Shown: positions 45,323-55,020, counted from the stretch's first letter. The stretch is DNA of 64,000 nt from Bacteroidales bacterium (GCA_017477245.1 JAFUWY010000007.1:50248-114247), one strand, 5' to 3'. Program-made: numbers and translations. The notes: generated from the letters alone by a model not told the origin.

Positions 45323-45330
45323 CAAAGATA
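45323..45330 (-). promoter_or_regulatory. Internal -7 box for lpxC-lpxA-wbqC-like
   Basis: TATCTTTG on the minus strand, 8 nt before the lpxC ATG. Confidence 0.52.
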
Positions 45331-45350
45331 CAAATAATATTCCAAGTATA

Positions 45351-46340
45351 CTATTCTTCGCCGGATTGTTTGAATTTGGCGTATGCCTTCAGGAAAGTCT
45401 TGTGCTGGATGGCCGGGGTTCCGAAGATGGTCTGGCCGGGCTTGCGGACGTTGCCGATCACGCCTGCCTGGGCGGCCACCGTCGTATGGTCCGCCAGGGT
45501 GATGTGGCCGACGATGCCCACCTGTCCGGCGATGATGCAGCCCTCGCCGATCTTGGTCGAACCGGCGATACCCGTCTGGGCCGCCATCACCGTGTTCTTG
45601 CCGACCACCACGTTGTGGGCGATCTGGCAGAGATTGTCGATGCGGACGCCGTCCGCGATGATGGTGGACTCCATCGGGGCCCGGTCGATCGTGGTATTGG
45701 ACCCCACCTCGACATCGTTGCCGATGATGACGTTGCCGACGTGCTCGATCTTGCGCCAGGAGCCGTCCGGCTGGGGCGCATTGCCGAAACCGTCGTCCCC
45801 GATGATGCAGCCCGCGTGCAGGATCACGCGGTCGCCGATGACCATCCCCGGGAAGATATGGACGCCCGGGTAGATGATGCAGTGCGAGCCGATCTTCGTC
45901 CCGGCACCGATGGTGACATTGTCGTGGATGACCGTGCAGTCGCCGATCCGGCAGTCCTTGCCGATCGTGACGAAGTCGCCCACGTTGACCTTGCTGCCCA
46001 GCTTGGCGCTCCACGCGATGCGGGAGCGCAGGCTCCGGCGCCGGTGGTACTGCTTCTTGAGCTCCGACATGTACTTGAGCAGGTCCGCGAGGGCGGCATA
46101 GGCGTCGTCCACGCGGATCAGGGTCGGGGTCACCGGTGCCTTGGGCTGGAAATCACGGTTAACCAGCAGGACCGAAGCCCTGCTGGTATAGACATATTTC
46201 TCGTATTTGGGGTTGGCGAAGAAACAAAGCTGGCCGGGTTTGCCGTGCTCGATCTTCGCAAAGGTAGTCACTTTGGCCTGCGCATCTCCCTCCACGGTCC
46301 CATGCAGTACTTCGGCCAACTGTCGTGCGGTCAATTCCAT
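45351..46340 (-). CDS. lpxD: UDP-3-O-acylglucosamine N-acyltransferase (LpxD)
   Basis: Third step of lipid A synthesis, adding the N-linked acyl chain. 329 residues: an N-terminal uridine-binding domain ([16 protein letters not shown], ending near the HRRRSL segment at about residue 100) and a left-handed beta helix. LpxD-specific features are [28 protein letters not shown] (split) with the catalytic-region histidine, TTIDRAP, and [11 protein letters not shown]-terminal helix [12 protein letters not shown]. It lies 30 bp after the FadL-like gene and 36 bp before lpxC. Confidence 0.95.
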   Translation of the reverse strand: MELTARQLAEVLHGTVEGDAQAKVTTFAKIEHGKPGQLCFFANPKYEKYVYTSRASVLLVNRDFQPKAPVTPTLIRVDDAYAALADLLKYMSELKKQYHRRRSLRSRIAWSAKLGSKVNVGDFVTIGKDCRIGDCTVIHDNVTIGAGTKIGSHCIIYPGVHIFPGMVIGDRVILHAGCIIGDDGFGNAPQPDGSWRKIEHVGNVIIGNDVEVGSNTTIDRAPMESTIIADGVRIDNLCQIAHNVVVGKNTVMAAQTGIAGSTKIGEGCIIAGQVGIVGHITLADHTTVAAQAGVIGNVRKPGQTIFGTPAIQHKTFLKAYAKFKQSGEE

Positions 46341-46370
46341 CGGTTTGATTTCAGGTTCTTGGTTTCTGGG

Positions 46371-48089
46371 TTAGAAGCGCCAGCCCAGGGTCAGGGCGAC
46401 GTTCCACAATGTCCTCTCGTTCAGGATGCGCGGAGCCTGGACGTTCAGCAGGGCGCCGGATTTGTCATAGCTGTCGTAGTCGTAGTACGGAGCGAAGGTC
46501 GAAGCCGGATACTTCGTGCAGCGCACGGCGGCGTCCATGAAGAAGGAGCCGGGCGAGGAATAGCCGAAGCCCAGGGCGACGGACTGCGTCCGGTCGCCGT
46601 AGTAATGCGGCGTCACGAGGCTCTTGACGCGGTTGAAGTAGGAGTAGAAGTCGGAATTATAGGCGTTGGCATCGATCGTCTGGCCCTCGCTGTTGGTCCA
46701 GTACCGCTCCGGGGAGGTGGCCAGCGTGTAACCGGCGCGCAGGGCGAACTCCGGGGTCAGCTTCCACTCCGCACCGACGCGGAGATTGTGGGCCAGGCCG
46801 GCGAAATTCTTGTTGGTCATGTTCTGGGCCACGAATTCGTCGGTCGTGGTGCGGTCGCGGTGGACGTCGCTGAAGCGCATCACGCTGTAGTCGGCCAGCT
46901 CGTAGTCCACGCTGATGAGGCCCTGCTTGCCGAAGGCGTATGCCAGGCCGAACGAAGCCCGGTAGGGCGAACGCAGGCTGTAGGAATACTCGCCGACGGG
47001 AGAGGTCTCGTTGTCGTCGTAGTAGGCGTCGTCGAAGGTCGTGGAGGCGAAGTTCTGCCAGGTCTCCGAGATCGTGTAGGCCGTGGGGGTCTGGAAGGAT
47101 GCGCCGATGCGCAGGCCGTCCGTCGGGCGGACGATCACGCCGAGCTTGGCATAGATGCCGTCCACGTCGGCGTTGTACTTGTAGTTGTACGTGCCGCGGA
47201 CGAAATAGGTCGTGTAGGTGCCGTCAACGTCTTCGTACTCGATCGGGAAGAGGTCCGGGTTGACCGCAGCCTCGTAGAAGGACTCGGAATAGCGGTAGCG
47301 TGCCGTGGGCAGGCCGACGTTAAGGCCGAGGTACACCCGGTCGGAGACGTTGAACGCCAGGTTGAGGATCAGGTCGTTCTTGCTGCCCTGCTTGGTGACC
47401 GAGGAGGTCTGGGCCAGGCCGCCGGGCACATAGTGGTATTTACCGTCGTCGGAGATGGTCTCCGTCACGCCGGCATACACGCCGTCCGTTCCGTAAGGGC
47501 CGAACATGCCGCCCTGGTAGGCCGTCAGCAGATCCCAGGGCAGGTCGGTGTTGTTGAAGGAGGAATAGTCGGCCAGCTGGCGCTCCGCAATGTCGTGGGC
47601 CGCGTCGGCGAACTCCGCGATCTTGGAAGTCTGGCTGTTGACGCCGAACGCGTCGGCGGCGTAGTTGTATGAATTGGTCTGGCTGGAGAGCACGGAGAAG
47701 GTCACGGCCTTCACGCCGCGGGCCCGGCCGGTCTTGTAGTTCATCGACAGACCCAGGTTCGGCAGGCTCAGCCGGGTATCCGTCAGCCTGTTGGCGGCCC
47801 CGTACGCCCGCTCGCCCTCCGCCGAATAGGAAGAGGCGACCGAGGAGATCGACAGGCCAGGGGTGATGGCGAACTGGCCGTAGCCGGCCACGGCGCCGCC
47901 TGCCGGATTGATGCCGATGGAGCCGAGGTCACCGCCCAGGGCGGTCACGGCATTGCCCATGGACATGCTCCGGGCCGTGCCGAAGTAGTGGTTCTGGCTG
48001 TAGGTGATGGCGTCGTACATGTTCTGCGCGCCAGCGCCCACCGTTGCGGCAAGGAGCGCCGCTACTGCGAATATCTTTTTCATTTTCAT
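46371..48089 (-). CDS. FadL/OmpP1-type outer-membrane transport protein
   Basis: An exported barrel of about 572 residues. The start is placed at ATG 48089 (MKMKKIFAVAALLAATVGAGAQ signal); ATGs at 48110 and 48083 are alternatives. After the signal comes the Bacteroidota FadL-like N-terminus RSMSMGNAVTALGGDLGSIGINPAG, which resembles the hatch/NPA region of FadL-type hydrophobic-substrate channels, followed by amphipathic strands and a C-terminal aromatic residue (LTLGWRF). Substrate is unknown. Located directly upstream of lpxD, it may belong to the same envelope-biogenesis transcript. Confidence 0.82.
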   Translation of the reverse strand: MKMKKIFAVAALLAATVGAGAQNMYDAITYSQNHYFGTARSMSMGNAVTALGGDLGSIGINPAGGAVAGYGQFAITPGLSISSVASSYSAEGERAYGAANRLTDTRLSLPNLGLSMNYKTGRARGVKAVTFSVLSSQTNSYNYAADAFGVNSQTSKIAEFADAAHDIAERQLADYSSFNNTDLPWDLLTAYQGGMFGPYGTDGVYAGVTETISDDGKYHYVPGGLAQTSSVTKQGSKNDLILNLAFNVSDRVYLGLNVGLPTARYRYSESFYEAAVNPDLFPIEYEDVDGTYTTYFVRGTYNYKYNADVDGIYAKLGVIVRPTDGLRIGASFQTPTAYTISETWQNFASTTFDDAYYDDNETSPVGEYSYSLRSPYRASFGLAYAFGKQGLISVDYELADYSVMRFSDVHRDRTTTDEFVAQNMTNKNFAGLAHNLRVGAEWKLTPEFALRAGYTLATSPERYWTNSEGQTIDANAYNSDFYSYFNRVKSLVTPHYYGDRTQSVALGFGYSSPGSFFMDAAVRCTKYPASTFAPYYDYDSYDKSGALLNVQAPRILNERTLWNVALTLGWRF

Positions 48090-48151
48090 CTTCTTTGGGT
48101 GGTTTGACATCAGTTTGAGTTTATGGAGATTCCCCGTACGGGGAGCGGGAA

Positions 48152-49168
48152 TTACCTGCGCCCGCCGCCACCGCGGCTGCCGCCGCCACCGCCGCCGCTG
48201 TGCGAGGAGCTGCCGCCTCCGCCGTAGCTGCCTCCGCCGCTGTAACCGCCTCCGCTGTAGCTGCCTCCGCCGCCGTAGCTGCGGGACGCGCCGGAATTGT
48301 AGTTGGTGGTGGTGTTGTTATTGTAGCTGCGGGTTGTCGCGCGGTTGTTCTCCGTAGTGGACTGCTGGGTGGAACGGTTGCCGTAGGACCGGTTGGGGTT
48401 GTAGCCCTGCTCGCGGCACTGGGCGGCCGAACCCGAGGTGCTGCGGCCCGTCGCCGTGCCGGAGCCGATGCCGGACTGCGAGCGGCGCACCGTGCCGGAC
48501 GCGCTGCGGGAGCCGATCACCGAGCCGCCGGCCGAACCCGGCGTACCGTAACGGTAGTTGTATCCGCTGCCGGGGCGCATCTCACGGCGTCCGCCGGCCT
48601 CCGTCAGGGAGCGCTGGGTGTAGACGGAGTTGCCATGGACCGGGCCGGGACCCCAGCCGCCGCCATGCCAGGGGCGATAAGGGCCGTACCAGGGATCGTA
48701 CCAGCCGTAGCCCCAGCCGTAGCCGTAATATCCGGGACCGTACCAGGGATCATAGAACCAGGGGTCGTAGAACCACGGATCGTACCAGCCGAAACCGTAG
48801 CCGTACCAGGGATCGTAGAACCAGGGATCATACAGGCCGCCGAAACGCCAGCGGCTCCAGTAGAACGAGCCGAAGCCCAGGCCGCCCCACGCCCAGCGGG
48901 AATAAGGATAGCGCCAGGAATAGCCCCAAGGGTCATCCAGGACCACCACGAGCGTGTCGCGGCTCCCCTGCTGCTGTTTGCGGGCGATATTGGCTGCAGC
49001 CATGGCTTCGAAATCTTCTTCGGAATAAAGATGGACGACTTTCGGCTCCTCCCCAGGCTTGGCATAGATGCCATCCTGGAACTGCTGCTGTGAATACTGA
49101 GCAGTGGTGCCACAAGATGCCAGGACCAGAAGAAGTAGAGGCAGTAAAAGTGTCGTGCTCCGTTTCAT
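48152..49168 (-). CDS. Lipoprotein with aromatic YDPW repeats and Gly/Ser-rich tail
   Basis: 338 residues from ATG 49168, where the lipobox signal [19 protein letters not shown] begins; Cys19 is lipidated. Residues about 85-180 hold at least seven Y/W-D-P-W-Y/F units ([20 protein letters not shown] and following) mixed with GGLGFGS. The C-terminal 150 residues are low-complexity Asn/Thr/Ser/Gly, ending in Gly-rich S-G-G-G-S repeats and RGGGGRR. Such composition suggests an extended, possibly surface-exposed or phase-separating coat protein, but no family function is known to me. Followed by the FadL-like gene on the same strand; divergent from proS. Confidence 0.75.
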   Translation of the reverse strand: MKRSTTLLLPLLLLVLASCGTTAQYSQQQFQDGIYAKPGEEPKVVHLYSEEDFEAMAAANIARKQQQGSRDTLVVVLDDPWGYSWRYPYSRWAWGGLGFGSFYWSRWRFGGLYDPWFYDPWYGYGFGWYDPWFYDPWFYDPWYGPGYYGYGWGYGWYDPWYGPYRPWHGGGWGPGPVHGNSVYTQRSLTEAGGRREMRPGSGYNYRYGTPGSAGGSVIGSRSASGTVRRSQSGIGSGTATGRSTSGSAAQCREQGYNPNRSYGNRSTQQSTTENNRATTRSYNNNTTTNYNSGASRSYGGGGSYSGGGYSGGGSYGGGGSSSHSGGGGGGSRGGGGRR

Positions 49169-49196
49169 ATTTTCGTCTCCTATCAATAAAAAGTTT

Positions 49197-49204
49197 TATC
49201 TTTG
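49197..49204 (+). promoter_or_regulatory. -7 box for proS
   Basis: TATCTTTG, leaving a leader of about 95 nt before the proS start at 49303. Confidence 0.58.
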
Positions 49205-49302
49205 CGGTTACAAGTTTAATGCCGAATGGTTTTTCAACCTTTTATAGGTATTTACTTATTAGATGCAAATTTCGAAAAAAAACGCAGATTTTCAACAAGA
49301 AT

Positions 49303-50781
49303 ATGGCAAAAGAGGTTACCAAACGATCTGACAACTACTCACAATGGTATAATGATCTGGCACTTAAGGCCGACCTGGCCGAGCAGTCCGCCGTGCGCGG
49401 ATGCATGGTCATCAAGCCTTACGGCTATGCAATCTGGGAGAAGATGCAGGGCACGCTGGACGCGATGTTCAAGCGCACGGGCGTCCAGAACGCCTATTTC
49501 CCGCTCTTCATCCCCAAGTCTTTCTTCAGCCGCGAGGCTGAGCACGTGGCGGGATTCGCCAAGGAATGCGCCGTGGTCACGCACCACCGCCTGATGAACG
49601 ATCCCGACGGCAAGGGCGTCGTCGTGGATCCGGATGCGAAGCTTGAGGAAGAGCTGATCGTGCGCCCGACCTCCGAGACCATCATCTGGAGCACCTACAA
49701 GAACTGGATCACGTCCTGGCGCGACCTCCCCATCCTCTGCAACCAGTGGTGCAACGTCGTGCGCTGGGAGATGCGCACCCGCCTGTTCCTGCGCACCGCC
49801 GAGTTCCTCTGGCAGGAGGGACACACCGCCCACGCCACCGCCGAGGAGGCCGAGGCCAAGGCATATGAGATGGTGCACGTCTACGCCGACTTCGCCCGCA
49901 ACGTGATGGCCCTGCCGGTGATCGTGGGCCACAAGAGCCCCAACGAGCGCTTCGCCGGCGCGCTGGACACCCTCACGATCGAGGCGATGATGCAGGACGG
50001 CAAGGCCCTCCAGGCCGGCACGTCCCACTTCCTGGGACAGAATTTCGCCAAGTCCTTCGACGTGCAGTTCACCAACAAGGAAGGCAAGCAGGAGTACGTC
50101 TGGGCCACTTCCTGGGGCGTCAGCACCCGCCTGATGGGCGCGCTCATCATGGCCCACGGCGACGACAACGGCCTCGTGCTTCCGCCCCGGCTCGCCCCGA
50201 TCCAGGTCGTGATGGTGCCGATCTACAAGACGGACGACGAGCGCAACGCCGTGCTCGACAAGATGTACGAGCTCAAGAAGGAGCTGGAGGCGCTCGGCCA
50301 CAGCGTCCGCGTGGACGACCGCGACACGGTCCGTCCGGGCTTCAAGTTCGCCGAATGGGAGCTCAAGGGCGTGCCCGTGCGCATCGCCATGGGCGCCCGC
50401 GACCTCGCCGCCGGCACGGTCGAGGTGGCGCGCCGCGACACCCTCACCAAGGAGACCATGCCCCTGGAGGGCATCGCCGCCCACATCGACTCCCTGCTCG
50501 AGGCCATCCAGCAGAACATCTACGACAAGGCCCTCGCCTTCCGCGACGCCAACGTCGAGAAATGCGACAGCTGGGAGGAGTTCAAGGCCAAGATCCAGAC
50601 CGGCAAGTTCCTGCTCTGCCACTGGGACGGCACCGTCGAGACAGAGCAGGCCATCAAGGACGCCACCAAGGCGACCATCCGCTGCATCCCTATCGACAGC
50701 TACGTCTGCGAGGAGGAAGGTAAGGACATCTTCTCCGGCAAGCCTTCCCACCGCCGCGTCGTATTCGCCATTTCGTATTAA
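49303..50781 (+). CDS. proS: Prolyl-tRNA synthetase (archaeal/eukaryotic type)
   Basis: Class II aminoacyl-tRNA synthetase. The start is ATG 49303 ([18 protein letters not shown]), after the promoter box. 492 residues without the INS editing insertion, which marks the shorter ProS type typical of Bacteroidota. Motif 2 is [20 protein letters not shown], motif 3 [19 protein letters not shown], then the anticodon-binding domain ([11 protein letters not shown]) and the C-terminal zinc-like domain ending VVFAISY. Followed 18 bp later by the DUF3078 gene on the same strand. Confidence 0.96.
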   Translation: MAKEVTKRSDNYSQWYNDLALKADLAEQSAVRGCMVIKPYGYAIWEKMQGTLDAMFKRTGVQNAYFPLFIPKSFFSREAEHVAGFAKECAVVTHHRLMNDPDGKGVVVDPDAKLEEELIVRPTSETIIWSTYKNWITSWRDLPILCNQWCNVVRWEMRTRLFLRTAEFLWQEGHTAHATAEEAEAKAYEMVHVYADFARNVMALPVIVGHKSPNERFAGALDTLTIEAMMQDGKALQAGTSHFLGQNFAKSFDVQFTNKEGKQEYVWATSWGVSTRLMGALIMAHGDDNGLVLPPRLAPIQVVMVPIYKTDDERNAVLDKMYELKKELEALGHSVRVDDRDTVRPGFKFAEWELKGVPVRIAMGARDLAAGTVEVARRDTLTKETMPLEGIAAHIDSLLEAIQQNIYDKALAFRDANVEKCDSWEEFKAKIQTGKFLLCHWDGTVETEQAIKDATKATIRCIPIDSYVCEEEGKDIFSGKPSHRRVVFAISY

Positions 50782-50799
50782 CCGTTCAAACCCGATAAC

Positions 50800-51816
50800 A
50801 TGAAGAGAATCATCACGCTCGTCGCCGCCCTGGCCGCCACCTTCACCGCCTTTGCCCAGGACGATGTCCGCAAGGCCGCATCCGAAGCCGCGGCCGCCTA
50901 CACGGAAGCCAAGGAACAGCAGGCTGAAGTGCAGAAACCCAAATACTGGAAGACCTACGCCGATTTCGACCTCGGCTTCAACCAGACGTCCCTGACCAGC
51001 TGGGCCGCCGGCGGCTACAACACCGCCACGCTCTTCGCCGGCATCGACGCCAACGCCAACTACGCCAAGGACCTGGCCTCCTGGACCAACCGCCTCCAGC
51101 TGGACTACGGCTTCCTGTGGTCCGCCGACAAGGAGAACCTCATCCAGAAGAGCGCCGACCGGCTCCTGTTCGAAAGCCGCTTCGGCTACAAGACCGCTGC
51201 CGACAGCGACTGGAAGTACTCCGCCGACCTGACCCTGCGTTCGCAGTTCACCGACAGCTACGACAACTACAAGCTGGACAGCAACACCAACCAGTGGAGC
51301 GGCACGCTCAAGTCCGGCTTCTTCTCCCCCGGCTACCTCACCTTCGGTCTCGGTATGGCCTGGGACCCGGCGCCCTGGTTCAGCCTCAACCTCTCCCCGC
51401 TCACCGGCGGCCTGACCTTCTGCAACATCCCGTCCCTGCGCAAGGGCTACGGCATGAAGCTGCGTGACAGCTCGCTCGACCCGCTCGTCGGGGACAACTA
51501 CAATCCGATGCTCTTCCAGCTCGGTGCCCAGCTCAAGATGAACCTCAAGGCCGCGATCAACGACGTGTTCACCTACGAGACCCAGCTGGTCCTCTTCACG
51601 GACTATCTCAACCACCCGTTCGTGTGGAACCGCGTCAACTGGGACAACAAGCTCAGCCTGCGCGTCGGCCGCTTCATCAAGCTCGGCCTCGACACATGGA
51701 CCATCTACGACCCGATCGTGCTGATCGCCGACAAGAAGGGCGGAGAGCCCACGCAGCGCGTCCAGTTCAAGGAGTTCTTCTCCTTCCGCTTCTCCTACAC
51801 CATCGGCAAGAAATAG
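50800..51816 (+). CDS. DUF3078 domain exported protein
   Basis: 338 residues with a Sec signal MKRIITLVAALAATFTAFAQ. The body matches the DUF3078 pattern of Bacteroidota: WKTYADFDLGFNQTSLTSWAAGG, WTNRLQLDYGF, KSADRLLFESRFGYK, and a C-terminal barrel-like region ending FRFSYTIGKK (each a separate block). Likely an outer-membrane barrel of unknown function. Followed 6 bp later by tilS and probably cotranscribed with proS. Confidence 0.85.
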   Translation: MKRIITLVAALAATFTAFAQDDVRKAASEAAAAYTEAKEQQAEVQKPKYWKTYADFDLGFNQTSLTSWAAGGYNTATLFAGIDANANYAKDLASWTNRLQLDYGFLWSADKENLIQKSADRLLFESRFGYKTAADSDWKYSADLTLRSQFTDSYDNYKLDSNTNQWSGTLKSGFFSPGYLTFGLGMAWDPAPWFSLNLSPLTGGLTFCNIPSLRKGYGMKLRDSSLDPLVGDNYNPMLFQLGAQLKMNLKAAINDVFTYETQLVLFTDYLNHPFVWNRVNWDNKLSLRVGRFIKLGLDTWTIYDPIVLIADKKGGEPTQRVQFKEFFSFRFSYTIGKK

Positions 51817-51822
51817 CGCTTG

Positions 51823-52791
51823 ATGCGCCGGATCCTTCTCGCCGTCAGCGGGGGCATCGATTCGATGTACCTGGCAAACCGGGCCCCGGAACTCTTTCCC
51901 GGAGCCCGGTTTGCCGTCGCGCATTGCAACTTCCGCCTGCGCGGCGACGAGTCCGACGGCGACGAGGCGTTCGTGCGGGACTGGTGCGCCGCGCGCGGCC
52001 TGGACTGCTTCGTGGAGCGCTTCGACACGCAGGCCTACGCTTCCGCGCACGGCGTCAGCATCGAGATGGCCGCCCGGGAGCTGCGCTATGCCTGGTTCGC
52101 CCGGCTCTGCCGGGAACAGGGGTTCGAGGCCGTGGCCGTCGCGCACAACGCCGACGACAACGCCGAGACCCTGGTCCTCAACCTGCTGCGCGGCACGGGC
52201 ACGCGCGGCCTGCGCGGCATGGGCGAGCGCGACGGCGTCCTGCGGCCCCTGCTCGGACTGTCCCGCGCGGAGATCCGCGCCTGGATGGAGGCGCACGACT
52301 GCGCCTGGCGCGAGGACAGCACCAACGCGGACAACACCCCCAAGCGCAACTGCATCCGCAACGAGGTCTTCCCCCTCTTCGCCCGCATCAACCCCTCCTT
52401 CCTGCGCACGCTCGGCGAGGACATGCACCGCATCGCCCTCGCGGACGACATCGCCGCGGACTGGTTCCGCTCCGTCCGGGACGGCCTGACGGACCCCTCC
52501 GGAGCCATCCGCATCGATGCGGTGCTGGCCCTGGAGCACTGGGAATATGCGCTCTGGCAGCTTGTGGAGCCTTACAGGCTGAGCGGGCAGACGTTCGGAA
52601 AACTGGTGGCGCTGCTGCGCCGCTACCGGCAGGAGCCGCGCGGCACCGTCACGCTCGGGGGCAAGACATTCGAAGGGACGGGATGCCGGTTAACCATCCG
52701 CAAAGCACTGCTGGTCCCGGAGACTCCCGAAGGGTCACGAAGTGACCGGCCCGGCAGGGCCGAAATCCCCCTCGGGGGCGCAGGGGGGTAA
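51823..52791 (+). CDS. tilS: tRNA(Ile)-lysidine synthase, short form with repeat-encoded C-terminus
   Basis: Modifies C34 of tRNA-Ile2 to lysidine so that it reads AUA. The N-terminal PP-loop ATPase is clear: LLAVSGGIDSMY, AHCNFRLRGDESDGDE, AHNADDNAETLVLNLLRGTGTRGLRG. Residues about 215-300 resemble the middle substrate-binding domain. At 322 residues it lacks the C-terminal TilS_C domain of the roughly 430-residue form. The last 20 or so residues (EGSRSDRPGRAEIPLGGAGG) are encoded by a hairpin-rich repeat element, not by TilS-like sequence. ATG 51823 is preferred over the TTG immediately before it. Confidence 0.9.
   Translation: MRRILLAVSGGIDSMYLANRAPELFPGARFAVAHCNFRLRGDESDGDEAFVRDWCAARGLDCFVERFDTQAYASAHGVSIEMAARELRYAWFARLCREQGFEAVAVAHNADDNAETLVLNLLRGTGTRGLRGMGERDGVLRPLLGLSRAEIRAWMEAHDCAWREDSTNADNTPKRNCIRNEVFPLFARINPSFLRTLGEDMHRIALADDIAADWFRSVRDGLTDPSGAIRIDAVLALEHWEYALWQLVEPYRLSGQTFGKLVALLRRYRQEPRGTVTLGGKTFEGTGCRLTIRKALLVPETPEGSRSDRPGRAEIPLGGAGG
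52732..52791 (-). repeat. Hairpin-rich repeat element covering the tilS 3' end
   Basis: Three hairpins in tandem: GGTCAC-GAA-GTGACC (52733-52747), CGGCCC-GGCA-GGGCCG (52747-52762), CCCCC-TC-GGGGG (52767-52778), then GCGCAGGGGGG. Read on the minus strand it aligns with the element at 59955-60012 on the plus strand: TTACCCCCCTGCGCCCCC, GAGGGGGATTT, CGGCC, GGCCGGTC in the same order. Confidence 0.8.
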
Positions 52792-52803
52792 GTATTATCG
52801 GGT

Positions 52804-53127
52804 CTACTCGATAATGTAGACGTCGTCGCCAGGCTCTGCGAAGTAGAACTGCTCGCGGGCATAGCGCTCGAGCGTGTCGCGGTTATCCTTCATCATCCGG
52901 GTCTTCTTGTCGAGTTCGGCATTCTCCTTCTGGTAGAGCTCGATCTGGCGGCGCTGGCGGCGCAGCGTGAAGCCGGCCTGCACCCAGGTGATGATGCCGT
53001 CCTTCTTGACCAGCATGAACACCAGGAAGAGCGCGGTCGCCACGAGGGCATAGCGCAGGAAGGAGCGCTGCTCCCGCCTGCTGCCGTCCTTGTCGCGGTT
53101 CCAGAGATCTTTGGAATACTTTGCCAT
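52804..53127 (-). CDS. Septum formation initiator (FtsB/DivIC family)
   Basis: Small bitopic division protein of 107 residues from ATG 53127 (MAKYSKDLW). A single transmembrane helix (about 28-45, LRYALVATALFLVFMLV) is followed by a periplasmic coiled coil (about 50-90, LRRQRRQIELYQKENAELDKKTRMM split) and the family's ERYAREQFYFAEPGDDVYII end. Family members stabilise the FtsL/FtsQ divisome subcomplex. Its promoter box is almost back to back with that of the nucleotidyltransferase. Confidence 0.88.
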   Translation of the reverse strand: MAKYSKDLWNRDKDGSRREQRSFLRYALVATALFLVFMLVKKDGIITWVQAGFTLRRQRRQIELYQKENAELDKKTRMMKDNRDTLERYAREQFYFAEPGDDVYIIE

Positions 53128-53138
53128 AATTATTTGCA

Positions 53139-53146
53139 CAAAAATA
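53139..53146 (-). promoter_or_regulatory. -7 box for the DivIC/FtsB gene
   Basis: TATTTTTG on the minus strand, 11 nt before the ATG; only 2 bp separate it from the divergent box. Confidence 0.57.
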
Positions 53147-53148
53147 GT

Positions 53149-53156
53149 TATTTTTG
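53149..53156 (+). promoter_or_regulatory. -7 box for the nucleotidyltransferase
   Basis: TATTTTTG, 30 nt before ATG 53187. The divergent pair of boxes can hardly be used at the same time. Confidence 0.57.
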
Positions 53157-53186
53157 CGGAAGAAACTAAATCTAATTCCGAAGAAT

Positions 53187-54119
53187 ATGAAACCTACCCT
53201 TCTTGTCCTCGCAGCAGGCATGGGAAGCCGCTACGGCGGACTCAAGCAAATGGACGGGCTCGGCCCGAACGGCGAAACAATCATCGATTACAGCATCTAC
53301 GACGCAGTGCAGGCCGGCTTCGGCAAGGTCGTCTACATCGTGCGGGAATACTTCCTCGACCAGTTCAAGGAGACCGTCGCCCGCAAATACAGCCATGTCA
53401 AGTGCTGCGACGGCAGTCCGCTCGAGTTCGTCTTCGTGACCCAGGAGCTGGACAAGATCCCCGCCCGCTTCACCCTCAACCCCGAGCGCCAGAAGCCGTG
53501 GGGCACCGCCCACGCCGTGCTGATGGCCGCCGACGTGATCAAGGAGCCCTTCGTCGTGATCAACGGCGACGACTACTACGGCAAGGAGTCCTTCCGCATC
53601 GCGGGCGACTGGTGCCGTGCGCACGAAGGCAGCGAGGGCGTCTACGCCATCGTCGGCTTCGAGCTGGACCACACCCTGAGCGAGTCCGGCGGCGTATCCC
53701 GCGGCATCTGCCACTACGACGCCGAGCATCACCTGACCGACGTCGTGGAGCACCTGAACATCCAGAAGGACGCCGACGGCGTGGTGCGCGGCGACAACTC
53801 CGTGACCGGCGCGCACGTGGACCTGCGCGGCAAGGACCTCTGCTCGATGAACATGTGGGGCTTCACGCCCGACTATTTCGCCAAGAGCGGCGCCATCTTC
53901 GAGACCTTCCTGGAGCAGAACATCCAGGAGCTGAAGAAGGAATTCTACATCCCCTTCGCCATCGACTGCATGATCAAGGACGGCAGCGCCAAGTGCGACG
54001 TCCTCTCCACTCCGTCCCACTGGTTCGGCGTGACCTACAAGGAGGACCGCCCCGCCGTGGTCGCGAAGTTCGCCGAGCTGGCCCGCGAGGGCGTCTACCC
54101 CACCCCGCTTTACGAGTAG
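53187..54119 (+). CDS. Sugar nucleotidyltransferase family protein
   Basis: 310 residues from ATG 53187. The NTP-binding signature is LVLAAGMGSRYGGLKQ with the metal-binding aspartate in VINGDDYYG. The fold and the N-terminus (G-x-G-S-R, GLGPNGETIIDYSIYDA) fit the NTP_transferase family that makes NDP-sugars, but the C-terminal region lacks hexapeptide repeats of GlmU or RmlA variants. The acceptor sugar phosphate is not clear. Followed 4 bp later by the CPBP protease gene. Confidence 0.85.
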   Translation: MKPTLLVLAAGMGSRYGGLKQMDGLGPNGETIIDYSIYDAVQAGFGKVVYIVREYFLDQFKETVARKYSHVKCCDGSPLEFVFVTQELDKIPARFTLNPERQKPWGTAHAVLMAADVIKEPFVVINGDDYYGKESFRIAGDWCRAHEGSEGVYAIVGFELDHTLSESGGVSRGICHYDAEHHLTDVVEHLNIQKDADGVVRGDNSVTGAHVDLRGKDLCSMNMWGFTPDYFAKSGAIFETFLEQNIQELKKEFYIPFAIDCMIKDGSAKCDVLSTPSHWFGVTYKEDRPAVVAKFAELAREGVYPTPLYE

Positions 54120-54123
54120 GCCC

Positions 54124-55020
54124 ATGGCACGCCGCAACAAGCCGAGGAACTACGGTTTCCTGGAGAAGTTCACCTGGTACGTGCCGGGCGTGGCGGACAT
54201 GTTCATCCTGCTGGCCCTGCTGCTGGCGGGCGCCCTGGTGGGCAGCCTCGTCGCCCTCCCCTTCGTCGCCATCCTGGGACAGGAGAATGCTTCGGAGTAC
54301 GTGACGCTCATCTCATATCCGATCATGTTCATCCCGCCGATGATCTATGCCAGCGTCAAGAGCCGCAACAACAGCTTCACCCGCAACGGCCTGATGCTGG
54401 ACAACAACCACTTCAGCCCGCTGGGCGGAGCGCTCTGCGCCCTGTTCGTGATCCTGGCGACGCTCAGCGCGGCGTTCTGCACGGACGCCATCCTCGCCTA
54501 CATGCCCGACATGCCGGCATGGCTGGAGGAAGCCCTCACCAGCATGACGCAGGGCACGCTCTGGATCAACTTCCTGTGCGTGAGCATCTTCGCTCCGTTC
54601 TTCGAGGAGTGGCTCTGCCGCGGCATGATCCTGCGCGGCCTGCTCGGCAACAAGGTCCGGCCGGTCTGGGCCATCGTGATCTCGGCCGTCTTCTTCGCCT
54701 TCATCCACCTCAACCCCTGGCAGGCCGTCCCGGCCTTCCTGCTGGGCTGCCTGTTCGGCTACGTCTATTACAAGACCGGTTCCCTGAAGCTCACGATGCT
54801 GATGCACTTCGCCAACAACACCTTCTCGCTGGTGATGTCCAACCTCGAAGCCTTCAAGGATGCCGAATCCTGGGTGGAAGTGCTGCCCGGCATGCGCTAC
54901 TGGGTGATCTTCGCCGCATGCATCCTGCTGCTGGTGCTGATCATCCGCGCATTCGGCCGCATCCCCCTGGAGCAGGAGAGCGGCAACATGGACCCCGTCA
55001 AGCCCCTGTTCGAGGACTAG
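54124..55020 (+). CDS. CPBP family intramembrane glutamic endopeptidase
   Basis: 298 residues with about seven hydrophobic helices. The conserved CPBP motifs are present: the catalytic pair in FFEEWLCRGMILRGLL (EExxxR), FAFIHLNPWQAVPAF (second motif with His), and LTMLMHFANNTFS (third motif, His and Asn). Members are CAAX-type prenyl-protein proteases in eukaryotes and bacteriocin-immunity or unknown proteases in bacteria. Here it is downstream of a nucleotidyltransferase; no partner is suggested. Confidence 0.88.
   Translation: MARRNKPRNYGFLEKFTWYVPGVADMFILLALLLAGALVGSLVALPFVAILGQENASEYVTLISYPIMFIPPMIYASVKSRNNSFTRNGLMLDNNHFSPLGGALCALFVILATLSAAFCTDAILAYMPDMPAWLEEALTSMTQGTLWINFLCVSIFAPFFEEWLCRGMILRGLLGNKVRPVWAIVISAVFFAFIHLNPWQAVPAFLLGCLFGYVYYKTGSLKLTMLMHFANNTFSLVMSNLEAFKDAESWVEVLPGMRYWVIFAACILLLVLIIRAFGRIPLEQESGNMDPVKPLFED

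Noticed and set aside
44463-47672. 1,069-codon open frame opposite lpxC, lpxD and the FadL-like gene
   Set aside because: Spans three real genes and their gaps on the other strand; no protein-like motifs.
49339-52539. 1,066-codon open frame opposite proS, DUF3078 and tilS
   Set aside because: Antisense shadow crossing three real genes.
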